Shown here piece after piece: positions 23,463-33,757 of a stretch of DNA of 64,000 nucleotides. Under the pieces are notes generated by a model. The model ran no database searches. It was given only the letters and a program-made list of their open reading frames with translations, and was not told the origin of the DNA. This stretch comes from Streptomyces sp. CB03234 (lineage in GTDB: Bacteria; Actinomycetota; Actinomycetes; Streptomycetales; Streptomycetaceae): positions 744,001 to 808,000 of the forward strand of contig NZ_LIYH01000003.1 in assembly GCF_001905885.1 (NCBI RefSeq), read 5' to 3'. The position numbers and the translations under genes are program-made. Each line of letters begins with the position of its first letter. The stretch's first letter is position 1.

Positions 23463-26462
23463 TCACGGCTGAACGAGCGCCAGCGGCTCCCACACGTCGG
23501 CGAACGCGTCGTCACGCAGCCGCTGCATCAGTTCCGATACCCGCGCGGGCCACCAGGCCGGCACCCCGGGCCGGGTGAAGAGGTCCATCGCCGTCCGGAA
23601 GCGGTCCGCCGCACCTGACCGGTCCCCGCGCAACGCCAGCACACACCCGAGATCGACGCTCGCGCGCGCCTCGAGGAAGTGGTCCGGGACCTGGCGTGCC
23701 GCCAGCAAGCCTTGGGCGAGTACCGACTCGGCCTCCTCCAGTCGCTCCTGGCACCACAGTGCCTCGCCCAGCGCCCGCAGGGCATGGGCCTCACCACGCC
23801 GGTCGTCGCTCTCGCGGACCAGCTCCAGCCCCCGCCGGGCGGCGTCCTCGGCGCGCTCCCCGTCGCCCTGGTTGGTCAGCGCCTCGGCCAGGCGCAGAAT
23901 GCTCTGCGCCTCACCCCGTACGCTCCCGATGTGCCGGCTCCTGGCCACCGCCTCGGCCGACAGCAGCAGGCTCGACTGGGGCCGGCCCCGCTCCAGCTCG
24001 ATCAGCGCCAGAATGTTGAGCACGTAGGCCTCGGCGTAGTGGTCGCCGGTTTCACGGAAGATCTCCAGCGACTGCCGGCCCAGCTCCACGGCCCGGTCCA
24101 GGTTCCGGTGGTGGCGTTCGCACAGGGCGAGGTTGCGCAGCACCAGGGCCCGCCCCTCGGCCTGGCCCCGCTCCTCGAAGACCTCCAGGGCGCGGACCAG
24201 CCGCTCCCGGGCGGAGGCGTAGTCCCACTGCACGATGTCGAGCGTGGCCAGGGACTGGAGGATCGCCGCCTCGCCCAGCTCGTCGCCGGTGTACCGGGTC
24301 ACCTCCAGGGCCCGGTCGCCGCAGTAGCGCCACTCCTCCAGGTAGTTGCGGTTCTGGAAGAGGGTGGTGCTGGTGGTCGCGAGGTCCCAGGCGTACGCGG
24401 ACTCGCCGGCCCGGGCCGCCTGGTCCACCAGCATGGGGATCGCGGCGCCCTCGCTCTCGAACCACTCCATGGGGTCGGCGAGCAGGCTGTCCACCAGGTG
24501 CCCGGGCAGCGGGTGCAGCGCGGCATCGCTGTGGATGAGGGTGAAGTCGCCGCCGTAGACCCGGCGGTGGGCTTCGGCGGCCAGCCCGAGCCAGGCGCCC
24601 AGCGCCCGGCGCAGCACGGCCTGCCGCTCCTCCTCGCTGTCCTCGGCGAGCGCACACTCGCGGGCGAAGAGCCGGGGCAGGTCCTGGAGCCGGTAGCGGA
24701 CGTGGCCGCTGGCCGAGGACAGCGGCGTGGCCAGCTGGGCGTCCACCAGTTCCTCGATCAGGTCCTCGGCGTCCAGCGGGTCGATGTCCAGCAGCGCGGC
24801 CCCGGTCCAGGCGGCGAAGTCGGGCACGTCGAGCGCGCCGAGCAACCGGAACATGCGGGCGGCGGGCGCGCGCAGGTCGCGGTAGCTGAGCCGGAGGCCG
24901 GCCCGCACCCCGCGCTCGTCGGGACTCAGCTCGTCCAGCCTGCGGTGCTGGTCCTCCAGCCGGGACACCAGCGTGCGCACCGACCAGTGCGGCTTGGCGG
25001 CCAGCCGGGCGGCGGCGATCCGCAGGGCCAGCGGGAGCCGGTCGCACAGCTCGCTGAGCCGGGCGGCGGCGGCCGGGTCGGCGCCCAGCCGCTCGTCGCC
25101 CGTGACCCGGGACAGCAAGGTGATCGACTCGTCCTGCTTCAGCGCGGTGAGGTGCAGCTGCACCAGGTCGTAGTCGCCGGCCAGCGCGCCACCCATGCTG
25201 TCGCGGCTGGTGACCAGGACGCAGCAGCGGCCGGTACCGGGCAGCAGGGGGCGGATCTGTCTGAAGTCGCGGGCGTTGTCAAGGACGATCAGGACCCGCC
25301 GCCCGTCCAGGACACTGCGGTACAGCGCCGTCCGCTCGTGCTGGTCGGCGGGGATCTGCGGGCCCGGGACACCGAGCGCGCGCAGGAAGCGGTCGAGCAC
25401 GGCGCCGGGGCGGCGCGGCGCCTCCTCGGCGTCGTAGCCGCGCATGTCGGTGAAGAGCTGCCCGTCGGGGAAGCGTGCGGCGACCTGGTGGGCCCAGTGC
25501 AGGGCGAGGGCGGTCTTGCCGACGCCGCCGATGCCCGCGATCGCTCCCACCGGCAGCGGCTCGCCCTGGTGGTGTTCCAGGAGCCGGTCCAGTCGGGCCA
25601 GTTCGCTGTTGCGCCCGGTGTACGAGGCGACCCGCGGCGGCAGTTGCGCGGGTACGAGCGGGGGCTGCTGGGCCGACTGCGCCGGAGCAGCGGTGCCGGC
25701 GAGCGTGAGCGCCGGGGAGTCGGCGAGAACGCCCTCGTGCAGTTCCTGGAGCGCCGGGCCGGGGGCGATGCCCAGTTCGTCGGCGAGCAGCCGGGCCCCG
25801 ACCCGGTAGGTCTCCAGCGCTTCGGCGCGGCGCCCGGACCGGTACTGGGCGAGCATCAGGTAGCTCAGCGCCTGCTCGCGCAGCGGGTGCTCGCGTACGT
25901 AGGCGGTCAGCTCCCCGATGACCTCGCGGTGCTGGCCGGCCTGCAGGAGCAGGCCCATGTACTCCTCGTACGCGTCGAGCCGCATCTCGGTGAGCCGGGC
26001 CGCCTCGGCCTCGATGCGTTCGGAGCTGACACCCTCCAGGGCCGGTCCGCGCCACATCGCGAGTGCTTCCTCGAAGTGGCCGCAGGCGGCCTCGTGGTCG
26101 CCGCGCCGGGCGGCCTCCCGGCCCAGGGCCACGCCCTCCTCGAACTCGACGGCGTCGATACGGTGCTCGCCGGAGAAGAGCATGTAGCCGGGGTGGCTGG
26201 TGACCAGCACGTCCTCGGCGCCCGCGGCGGTCTTGATGGCCCGGCGCAGCGCCGAGACGCAGATGGCGATCTGATTGCGGGCGGTGGCGGGCGGTTTGCC
26301 GTGCCAGACCGCGTCGGCGAGGGCGTCGACGGAGACGACCCGGTCGGGGGAGAGCAGCAGCATCGACATGATGGTCCGCTGGCGGGCGCCCTGGAGTACC
26401 ACCGGTATCCCGCCGGCGCTGATGTTCAACGGCCCCAGGATCCGGAACACCACCTGAAGCAC
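23463..26462 (-). CDS. AfsR-like SARP regulator with NB-ARC and TPR domains
   Basis: A 999-residue regulator: winged helix (1-98), BTAD domain (about 105-248), linker, NB-ARC ATPase (about 280-560) with an intact Walker A GIGGVGKTAL (310-319) and Walker B VLIVLDNARD, and TPR repeats from about 690 to 985 (motifs such as AEGRALVLRNLALCERHHRN). AfsR-type proteins integrate signals through the ATPase and TPR parts and activate promoters carrying 11-bp repeats. The GTG at 26462 is the furthest start; a second GTG nine bases later would also give a full domain. Two GCAG-N4-CTGC dyads 22 bp apart lie upstream. The gene converges on the GDDPW prepropeptide gene. Possibly a cytoplasmic sensor of that peptide; this is inference. 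Confidence 0.92.
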   Translation of the reverse strand: MLQVVFRILGPLNISAGGIPVVLQGARQRTIMSMLLLSPDRVVSVDALADAVWHGKPPATARNQIAICVSALRRAIKTAAGAEDVLVTSHPGYMLFSGEHRIDAVEFEEGVALGREAARRGDHEAACGHFEEALAMWRGPALEGVSSERIEAEAARLTEMRLDAYEEYMGLLLQAGQHREVIGELTAYVREHPLREQALSYLMLAQYRSGRRAEALETYRVGARLLADELGIAPGPALQELHEGVLADSPALTLAGTAAPAQSAQQPPLVPAQLPPRVASYTGRNSELARLDRLLEHHQGEPLPVGAIAGIGGVGKTALALHWAHQVAARFPDGQLFTDMRGYDAEEAPRRPGAVLDRFLRALGVPGPQIPADQHERTALYRSVLDGRRVLIVLDNARDFRQIRPLLPGTGRCCVLVTSRDSMGGALAGDYDLVQLHLTALKQDESITLLSRVTGDERLGADPAAAARLSELCDRLPLALRIAAARLAAKPHWSVRTLVSRLEDQHRRLDELSPDERGVRAGLRLSYRDLRAPAARMFRLLGALDVPDFAAWTGAALLDIDPLDAEDLIEELVDAQLATPLSSASGHVRYRLQDLPRLFARECALAEDSEEERQAVLRRALGAWLGLAAEAHRRVYGGDFTLIHSDAALHPLPGHLVDSLLADPMEWFESEGAAIPMLVDQAARAGESAYAWDLATTSTTLFQNRNYLEEWRYCGDRALEVTRYTGDELGEAAILQSLATLDIVQWDYASARERLVRALEVFEERGQAEGRALVLRNLALCERHHRNLDRAVELGRQSLEIFRETGDHYAEAYVLNILALIELERGRPQSSLLLSAEAVARSRHIGSVRGEAQSILRLAEALTNQGDGERAEDAARRGLELVRESDDRRGEAHALRALGEALWCQERLEEAESVLAQGLLAARQVPDHFLEARASVDLGCVLALRGDRSGAADRFRTAMDLFTRPGVPAWWPARVSELMQRLRDDAFADVWEPLALVQP

Positions 26463-26556
26463 GGACGACCGCCTCCCGACCTCGCGGTCGCGGCGGACTT
26501 CCCCCGCGACCGATTCATACCGCTTCTCACGCTCTGGTAGTGATTAGCAAGGTGCG

Positions 26557-26590
26557 GCAGGGAGCTGCAACGACACTGGCAGTTTGCTGC
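26557..26590. promoter_or_regulatory. Two GCAG-N4-CTGC dyads, 22 bp apart
   Basis: GCAG-GGAG-CTGC (26557-26568) and GCAG-TTTG-CTGC (26579-26590) have the same half-sites and are exactly two 11-bp turns apart. They lie 95-130 bases upstream of the AfsR-like start and just past the stop of the carboxylase epsilon gene. Likely an operator; the second dyad could also act as a weak terminator. Confidence 0.45.
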
Positions 26591-26614
26591 CGTCGGGACC
26601 GCCGGCGGGCGCGC

Positions 26615-26851
26615 TCAGCCGCGGGCGCGGGCCATCCATGAGACCGGCGGGACGGTGGCGGGCCGGTCCCAGTCGGCCGCTTCCCCGGTCGGTACGGCGG
26701 TCTCGCCCTGGCCGCCGGTCCGGGCGCCGGATCCGGCGGCCAGGGCGGTGAGCAGGGCGGTCACCGCCGCTGCCTCCTCCGCGTTGGGAGCGCCGCGGAT
26801 GATTTTCAACAGGGCGGGGCCGAGCGGCCCCTCGAAGGCGTTCTCCGGCAT
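26615..26851 (-). CDS. Acyl-CoA carboxylase epsilon subunit
   Basis: A 78-residue protein with the short AccE/PccE layout: a helix motif ALLKIIRGAPNAEEAAAV near the N-terminus and a Trp/Pro-rich tail ending SWMARARG. Epsilon subunits bind and stabilise the beta carboxyltransferase core of actinobacterial acyl-CoA carboxylases. The ATG at 26851 is preferred over a GTG three codons earlier because GAGG lies eight bases upstream of it. It follows the beta-subunit gene by ten bases, so they form one operon. No biotinylated alpha subunit gene is nearby, so the alpha chain must come from elsewhere. Confidence 0.8.
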   Translation of the reverse strand: MPENAFEGPLGPALLKIIRGAPNAEEAAAVTALLTALAAGSGARTGGQGETAVPTGEAADWDRPATVPPVSWMARARG

Positions 26852-26861
26852 GACTGACACC

Positions 26862-28409
<1,548 letters not shown>

Positions 28410-28440
28410 GCTCGACAACTCCCTTGCTGTGGAGGGCGGC

Positions 28441-29493
28441 TCAGCTGCTGCGCAGGGCGACGTAGTCGCAGAGCAGGTCCAGGGCGCGGCGCGCCGGCAG
28501 CGGCGGCAGCACCTCGAGGGCCTCGCGGGCCAGGTCCAGCCGCTGGTGCATCAGGCCGACGGCCCGCTGCCGCGCCGGGGCGTCCCGGAACAGCTCCAGC
28601 GCCCTACGGTGGTCGGCGGGGTCGGTGACGGCTCCACCCGTCAGCAGGGCGCGCAGCTCAGCGCCCTCGGACGAGTCGTCGGCCCGGGCCAGCAGCGCCG
28701 GCAGGCTGGGCACCCCGGCCAGCAGGTCCTTGCCCTGCTCCTTGCCGGTGTCACCGGGGGGCGCCGTCAGGTCCAGCAGGTCGTCGGCGATCTGGAAGGC
28801 GGCGCCCAGGTGCTCGCCGTACGTGCTCAGAGCGGCCGTGTACGCCTCGGGCGCCCCGGCCTGGAGGGCGCCGATCTCCAGCGCCATGGCCAGCAGGGCC
28901 GCGGTCTTGCCCGCAGTCACCTGGAAGTAGTGGGAGACCGGGTCCTCGCCGGGCGCGGGGCCGACCAGTTCGCGCATCTGCCCCGAGACCAGTCGGCCGG
29001 CGGTCCGGGCGTTGACGCGCAGCACCTGCGGCCCCAGGCCGGCGGCGAGCTGGGCGGAGCGCGCCAGCAGCCAGTCCCCGCCGAGCACGGCCGTGCGCTC
29101 GCCCCAGCGGACATGGGCACTGGGCACGCCATGCCGGGTGGCCGCCGCGTCCATCACGTCGTCGTGGTAGAGCGAGGAGACGTGGACCAGTTCGACCACC
29201 ACGGCGGCCTGGAGCACTCCGTCGGTCCACCAGTTGCCGAACTCGGCGCCGAGCACCACCAGCAGGGGGCGCAGCCGCTTGCCGCCGACCCGCACCACAT
29301 GGCTCGTCAGCTCCGCCACCCGGACGTCGGGGGCGTCGGCGGCGGAGTCCTGGAGCCGCTTCTCCGCCGCCGCGAGCCGATCGGCCACACGCCTTTCGAA
29401 CTCGGGCTCATTCATGTCGAGCCGGGCCAGTACAGCGGATGCCTCAGGCACCCGGTCGGATATTCGGTCCGCGCTCAACTGCCCGCTCGCCAC
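28441..29493 (-). CDS. Trans-isoprenyl (polyprenyl) diphosphate synthase
   Basis: A 350-residue class I prenyl chain elongase. The first aspartate-rich motif is DDVMD (111-115) and the second is DDLLD in QIADDLLDLT, with GGKRLRP for pyrophosphate binding. The DDxxD without insertion and the small residues ahead of the first motif suggest a medium or long-chain product rather than geranyl or farnesyl, as in the heptaprenyl/octaprenyl group. The GTG at 29493 has AGAGGGG seven bases upstream; the open frame extends further only as a shadow. It is the first gene of an operon with the carboxylase beta and epsilon genes, an uncommon grouping. Confidence 0.9.
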   Translation of the reverse strand: MASGQLSADRISDRVPEASAVLARLDMNEPEFERRVADRLAAAEKRLQDSAADAPDVRVAELTSHVVRVGGKRLRPLLVVLGAEFGNWWTDGVLQAAVVVELVHVSSLYHDDVMDAAATRHGVPSAHVRWGERTAVLGGDWLLARSAQLAAGLGPQVLRVNARTAGRLVSGQMRELVGPAPGEDPVSHYFQVTAGKTAALLAMALEIGALQAGAPEAYTAALSTYGEHLGAAFQIADDLLDLTAPPGDTGKEQGKDLLAGVPSLPALLARADDSSEGAELRALLTGGAVTDPADHRRALELFRDAPARQRAVGLMHQRLDLAREALEVLPPLPARRALDLLCDYVALRSS

Positions 29494-29736
29494 GGCAAAA
29501 CCCCTCTGTCGTGCCACCGTCCGGAAGGCCCTTCCTTCCCGGAATGGCCCATCGTCACAGCAACTCTCGCATCCGGCCGAATTCCGGAGAACAGCCATGT
29601 CAGGAAGGTGCCAATACCCGCCCCTCGCCGTACGCACAAGAAGATTGCCCCCTTCCTGCCAACCTTCCCCGCACCTGGTCCGGTGGGGAATTTCCGCCGT
29701 TACGCTCGCATCGAAGAACTCGATGAAGGAGTGGAA

Positions 29737-30465
29737 TTGTCCAAGCGCATCGTCGGCGTCCTGGTGTCCGCGGCCGCTCTCGCGTCCGTGATGAGCGGAA
29801 CCGCCACGGCGGCACCCGCCGGGACCCCGGCACCGAGCCCGGCCGCTCAGTCCTGCGACGGAGTGAAGCTCTCCGGTTCGCTGCCCGCCCCGCCGGCCGG
29901 CCTGGCCGTGGTCCAGGACGTCACGATCGGGGAGGACTGCAAGCCCGTGCTGGGCAAGGTGCGTTACGTGCCCGCCACCGACGCACCGGCCGGCGCGAAG
30001 GCCGCGCGGTCCGCCGCCGCACCGGCCTCCCGGGAGGGGGCCCGGTCCGCGGCGGCCGACACCGACGGGACCCGCACGTTCCGCTCCTGGAACGAGATGT
30101 TCGACTGCTGCAACATCCGCATGACGGGGCTCTACACCACGTCCACCTTCAGCACGGCGGGCGGCCGGGTCTCCTCGGCGACCACCGAGGCCCGCCAGGA
30201 GTGGAACCGCGAGCCGTGGAACGCGGGGTGGAACCTGGCCTCCTCGTCCAAGACGGACGACTGCGTCACCGACTGCTCCGTCGTGAACTCCGCCGCGCAC
30301 GCGGAGTTCACGTACAAGGGCGTCTTCGACGCCTTCGGCGGCTGGTACGCCAACTCTCACGACTCCTATGTGCAGTTGAACGCCGACTCCAGCGCCACCT
30401 GCACGTTCGACGTGGAGCTGAAGCACACCTTCATCGGCTGGAACTGGCAGCGCGGCTGCGAGTGA
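29737..30465 (+). CDS. Secreted cysteine-rich protein of unknown function
   Basis: I do not recognise the family. The best start is a TTG at 29737 with AAGGAG five bases upstream; a GTG two codons earlier overlaps that site. A signal peptide occupies about residues 1-26 (KRIVGVLVSAAALASVMSG then ATAAPAG). The mature part has an Ala/Pro/Arg-rich linker (about 85-110) and a C-terminal domain with many cysteines (FDCCNI, DDCVTDCS, ATCTF, RGCE) and aromatic residues, suggesting a disulfide-stabilised exported domain. It is divergent from the prenyl synthase operon and ends 11 bases before the convergent gene at 30477. Confidence 0.72.
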   Translation: MSKRIVGVLVSAAALASVMSGTATAAPAGTPAPSPAAQSCDGVKLSGSLPAPPAGLAVVQDVTIGEDCKPVLGKVRYVPATDAPAGAKAARSAAAPASREGARSAAADTDGTRTFRSWNEMFDCCNIRMTGLYTTSTFSTAGGRVSSATTEARQEWNREPWNAGWNLASSSKTDDCVTDCSVVNSAAHAEFTYKGVFDAFGGWYANSHDSYVQLNADSSATCTFDVELKHTFIGWNWQRGCE

Positions 30466-30476
30466 GCCACGGCATG

Positions 30477-30863
30477 TCAGTGCCAGGCCACCCGCACCGC
30501 GGGATCCAGCAGCCAGCCCGCCACCTCGGGCCAGCCGGTCACCCGCACCCCGGGGCGCAGCGCGGCCTCATCCAGGCCGCGCTGCACCAGGGAGAACAGG
30601 TCGGCGGTCAACTCGCCGCCCTCCTTCTGGAACAGGTCCAGCTCCCGGTCGCTGTCCGGCACGGCCAGCGTGACGCCTTCCCCGACCAGGAACAGCAGGA
30701 CGGCGTGGCCCGTCAGCACCTCCATGACGGCGTCCGCGCGAAATCCGTCCGGCGGTGCGTCCGTCCCACGGGTCTCCACCAGCAGCAGCCGCACCCCTGC
30801 CGCACCGCTGCCCGGGTTCCCGCTCCGGCCCCCCGTACCGGTCCTTCCGCGGCTCGTTTCCAT
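30477..30863 (-). CDS. Hypothetical protein, weakly DsrE-like
   Basis: A 128-residue soluble protein. The middle reads VLTGHAVLLFLVGEGVTLAV, a pattern also seen in small DsrE/DsrF-like sulfur-relay folds, but the cysteine used by that family is absent, so the link is weak. The first 22 residues are Gly/Arg-rich and may not be structured. The ATG at 30863 has AAAGGAG close upstream. It is the last gene of a leftward set after the acyltransferase and IclR genes, 27 bases from the latter. No function can be assigned. Confidence 0.6.
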   Translation of the reverse strand: METSRGRTGTGGRSGNPGSGAAGVRLLLVETRGTDAPPDGFRADAVMEVLTGHAVLLFLVGEGVTLAVPDSDRELDLFQKEGGELTADLFSLVQRGLDEAALRPGVRVTGWPEVAGWLLDPAVRVAWH

Positions 30864-30890
30864 CGACTCCTTTCCTTTCAGGAGAATCCG

Positions 30891-31679
30891 TCACAGGGCC
30901 CGCTGCGGCCACGCGCCCGTGCGCACCGCGGCGTCACCGAGCTCGGTGGCGGCGTCGATCACAGCCCCGCACAGCACCCGGCTCGGCGCCCCGGGCATCC
31001 GGTCGGGCGGTCCGGACACCGCGAGCACCGCCACCACCCGGTGGTCCCGGACCCGTACCGGCACCGCGAAGGCCAGATGCCGAGCGATCGCCGCGTCCGA
31101 TCCGTACGCCCAGCCCTGCCGGCGCACCAGCGCGAGCTGCGCCGAGGTGAACCGGGCGCCGCGCAGGCCCTCGGTCAGTTCGGCCGGCTCCTCCCAAGCC
31201 AGCAGGGCCTGTGCCACCGGCCCCGACTTGACGGAGCGCCGGCTTCCGACGGGGTGGAGTCCGGACACGGCCGCGTCGGCCGAGACCGCCGTACAGATCT
31301 GCATGTGGTCCAGACGCCGGTAGAGCCGGGCCTCCAGTGCGGTCAGCTCGTGCAGGTCGTTCAGGGTGGCTGCGGCGAGGCGCCCGAGCGGGTCCCGCTG
31401 GGGGTCCGCCGCGATGTTGCCCAGCCGGGCGCCGAGGACGAAGCGCCCGTTCAGGTCGCGGGTGAGCAAGTCGAGCCGTTCCAGCGCGACGGCGATCCGG
31501 TGCACGGTCGGCCGGGGCAGCCCGCTGGCCGCGACCATTTCCCCGAGCGTCGCGGGCCCGTCCTCCACGACGCCCAGCAGGGCCGACGCCTTGTCGAGCA
31601 CCCTCACCCCGCTCAGCTTCGGCCCCGTGCCGACCTGCTGGTACTCCGTCACGCCCGTCCGGTACGTCGCCACGCTCAT
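30891..31679 (-). CDS. IclR-family transcriptional regulator
   Basis: A 262-residue regulator with an N-terminal winged helix-turn-helix (about 25-90: ATLGEMVAASGLPRPTVHRI, then RFVLGARLGNIA) and a C-terminal IclR effector-binding domain. IclR proteins bind small carboxylic acids and repress or activate neighbouring catabolic or biosynthetic genes. The ATG at 31679 overlaps the acyltransferase stop by four bases (ATGA), so it is co-translated with the acyltransferase. Its likely target is this operon or the adjacent carboxylase operon; no operator could be read with confidence. Confidence 0.9.
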   Translation of the reverse strand: MSVATYRTGVTEYQQVGTGPKLSGVRVLDKASALLGVVEDGPATLGEMVAASGLPRPTVHRIAVALERLDLLTRDLNGRFVLGARLGNIAADPQRDPLGRLAAATLNDLHELTALEARLYRRLDHMQICTAVSADAAVSGLHPVGSRRSVKSGPVAQALLAWEEPAELTEGLRGARFTSAQLALVRRQGWAYGSDAAIARHLAFAVPVRVRDHRVVAVLAVSGPPDRMPGAPSRVLCGAVIDAATELGDAAVRTGAWPQRAL

Positions 31680-32620
31680 CGTGCGGACACCAGTTGGGCA
31701 CGCAGCGCCTCGGGGGAGTCGGCCGGCACCGTCCCGGTCTCCGGCGAGATGCGCCGGATCAGGCCGGCCAGCGTGCGCCCGGGACCCAGCTCCACCAGCC
31801 GGCGGCAGCCGAGCGGCCCGGTGAGGGTGCGTACGCTCTCCTCCCAGCGGACCGGGGAGGTCAGCTGGCGGGTGGCGCGCTCGGCCCAGCCCGCCGCGTC
31901 GGTGTACGGGACGGCGTCCACATTGGCCACCACCGGCACCTGGGTATCGGCGAACGCGGCCCCTTCCAGGGCGGTCCGCAGCGCCTGTGCGGCCGGCGCC
32001 ATGTACGGGCTGTGGAACGCGCCGCCGACCTGGAGCTTGAGCATTCTGGCGGCGATGCAGGGGGCCAGCTCGGTCAGTTCGGCGATGCCCTTGGGCGCAC
32101 CGGACACCACGGTCTGTCCGGGTGCGTTGATGTTGGCCACCCAGACGTCGAGGCCGCCCTCGCGCACCTCCGCGACCAGTGCCTCCACCTGGTCCAGCGG
32201 GGCGCCCACCAGGACGCCCATGGTGCCCTCGCGGGCCAGTGCCGCCTCGCGCATGGCCCGGCCCCGGGCCGCCACCAGCGCGGCGGCGGCCTGCACGGTC
32301 AGGGCGCCCGCGGCTGTCAGGGCCGCGTACTCGCCCAGGCTGTGCCCGGCGCAGGCGACCACCGGGCCGTCCAGCGCCCCGGTGCGCACCGCCTCGGCGT
32401 GCGCGATCACGGCGACGGTGAAGACGGTGAGCTGGGCCAGGTCGGTACGGCGCAGCTGTTCCCCGGGGACGCGCAGCAGCAGTTCGGGCAGGTCCTCGCC
32501 GGTCGCGGCGGAGACTTCCGCGGTGAGCTCCCAGGAGGGCGTGTCCTGCCAGGGAGCGCCCATCCCTTCCTTCTGCGTCCCCTGGCCGGGAAAGACCAGA
32601 CCGATCGGCAGCTGACTCAT
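31676..32620 (-). CDS. fabD: Malonyl-CoA:ACP transacylase (FabD family)
   Basis: A 314-residue acyltransferase with the active-site serine in GHSLGEYAAL (Ser94), the N-terminal PGQGTQ oxyanion segment, the catalytic histidine in GAFHSPYM, and the arginine-bearing stretch expected to hold a malonyl carboxylate. It loads malonyl units from CoA onto carrier proteins. The ATG at 32620 follows GGAAGG by seven bases. The usual fabD-fabH-acpP-fabF neighbours are absent, so this is probably a second copy serving a biosynthetic pathway, in line with the carboxylase subunits nearby. The gene symbol names the family, not the housekeeping copy. Confidence 0.88.
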   Translation of the reverse strand: MSQLPIGLVFPGQGTQKEGMGAPWQDTPSWELTAEVSAATGEDLPELLLRVPGEQLRRTDLAQLTVFTVAVIAHAEAVRTGALDGPVVACAGHSLGEYAALTAAGALTVQAAAALVAARGRAMREAALAREGTMGVLVGAPLDQVEALVAEVREGGLDVWVANINAPGQTVVSGAPKGIAELTELAPCIAARMLKLQVGGAFHSPYMAPAAQALRTALEGAAFADTQVPVVANVDAVPYTDAAGWAERATRQLTSPVRWEESVRTLTGPLGCRRLVELGPGRTLAGLIRRISPETGTVPADSPEALRAQLVSAR

Positions 32621-32818
32621 GGACCCGCCTTCCGCACGTGTTCGTGGTGGACCGGAGGACACGGGGCCCGGAGCGGGTCTCGCGGGCTCCGGGCCTCCAT
32701 GCACCGACGGCATACGGAAAGGGGGGACCGGCCGCCGGGGAAGGGGCGGCGCCGGCGACGCCGCGCCCCGTTCCTGCGGTCATACAAACCGGGCGGACTG
32801 CGGGTTGCAATGAAGGTT

Positions 32819-33643
32819 TCAGGAAGATGCCACCGCGGCGGCGCCCGGGCCGCAGCCGTCGGAGCCGGGCGGCGGCGGGGGTAGCAGCCCCAGCTCGGCG
32901 GCCCGTACCCCCGCCTGGAACCGTGAGTTGGCCCGCAGCAGGGTCATGATCTCGGCGATATAGCGCCGGTAGGTGCGTACCGACACGGTGAGCTGGCGTG
33001 CGGCCACCTCGTCGGTGACCCCGGCGCGCAGCGCGGCGAGGATCTGCCGCGCCAGCAGCGCGCGGTCGCGGTCGCCGAAGACGATCCGCTCGCCGGCGGG
33101 CACGGCGTTGGTCCACACGCTCTCGAAGAGGGTCATCAGGGTGTGCAGCAGCTCGGGCACCCGGATCAGCGAGGCCTGGCGGCCGCCCGCGGACTCGGCC
33201 ACGACCAGCGCTTCCCTACCGTCCACGACGAGCGCCTGCAATGGCGGCACCTTGGCGACGCGGATCGCCGTGGGCCGTTCCCGGCCGACCTGTTCGCGTA
33301 CGTAGTCGTCGTCCAGCATCGAGGGCCGGGTCAGCAGCCGCACGGAGACGCCCTCGGCGGCGTGGTAGATCAAGTCGCGCTCGGGCCGCTCGCCCAGCTC
33401 GCTGAAGATCACTTCGCTGCGCTCACCGGGGCTCAGATGCCGGGCGTGAACGATGTCGATCGAGCGGGTCGCGCTTTCGATCAGCCGCTGGGCATGGCCC
33501 AGGATTGCCGCGTAGTCGCCACCGATCTGGCTGATCAGGCGCTGCTGGGAGGTATGGCTGCGTTGGATCGCGACCGTGGACTCGATGAGATCGCGCACTT
33601 GGAGCAGGGCATGCTCCAGATCGCTCTCCGCTCCAGTGGACAC
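32819..33643 (-). CDS. LuxR-type HTH regulator with PLD/TrmB-like sensor region (paralogue 1)
   Basis: A 274-residue regulator. The C-terminal LuxR-like helix-turn-helix is at about 205-260 (DEVAARQLTVSVRTYRRYIA, then SRFQAGVRAAELGLL); the N-terminal two thirds resemble the TrmB/phospholipase-D-like regulators common in Streptomyces, with a start helix LEHALLQVRDLIESTVAIQR. It has no receiver domain. The GTG at 33643 has GGAG six bases upstream. It is clearly a paralogue of the next gene upstream, same strand, 114 bases away. A Pro-rich tail PPPPPGS follows the DNA-binding domain. Target genes are unknown; the acyltransferase operon lies downstream. Confidence 0.82.
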   Translation of the reverse strand: MSTGAESDLEHALLQVRDLIESTVAIQRSHTSQQRLISQIGGDYAAILGHAQRLIESATRSIDIVHARHLSPGERSEVIFSELGERPERDLIYHAAEGVSVRLLTRPSMLDDDYVREQVGRERPTAIRVAKVPPLQALVVDGREALVVAESAGGRQASLIRVPELLHTLMTLFESVWTNAVPAGERIVFGDRDRALLARQILAALRAGVTDEVAARQLTVSVRTYRRYIAEIMTLLRANSRFQAGVRAAELGLLPPPPPGSDGCGPGAAAVASS

Positions 33644-33757
33644 GTGGTGCTCCGCCCCTCATAGGCATGGTTGTTCAATGGGCCGCGCACGGTGCGGCGC
33701 GGGCAGGAGGAGCGGGCGGGGGATGCCGGACACCGGGCACCCGCTCCGCCCGGCGCG

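Noticed and set aside
30477..30863. Sulfur-relay DsrE protein
   Set aside because: Only a short hydrophobic stretch resembles DsrE and the key cysteine is missing, so I left it as hypothetical.
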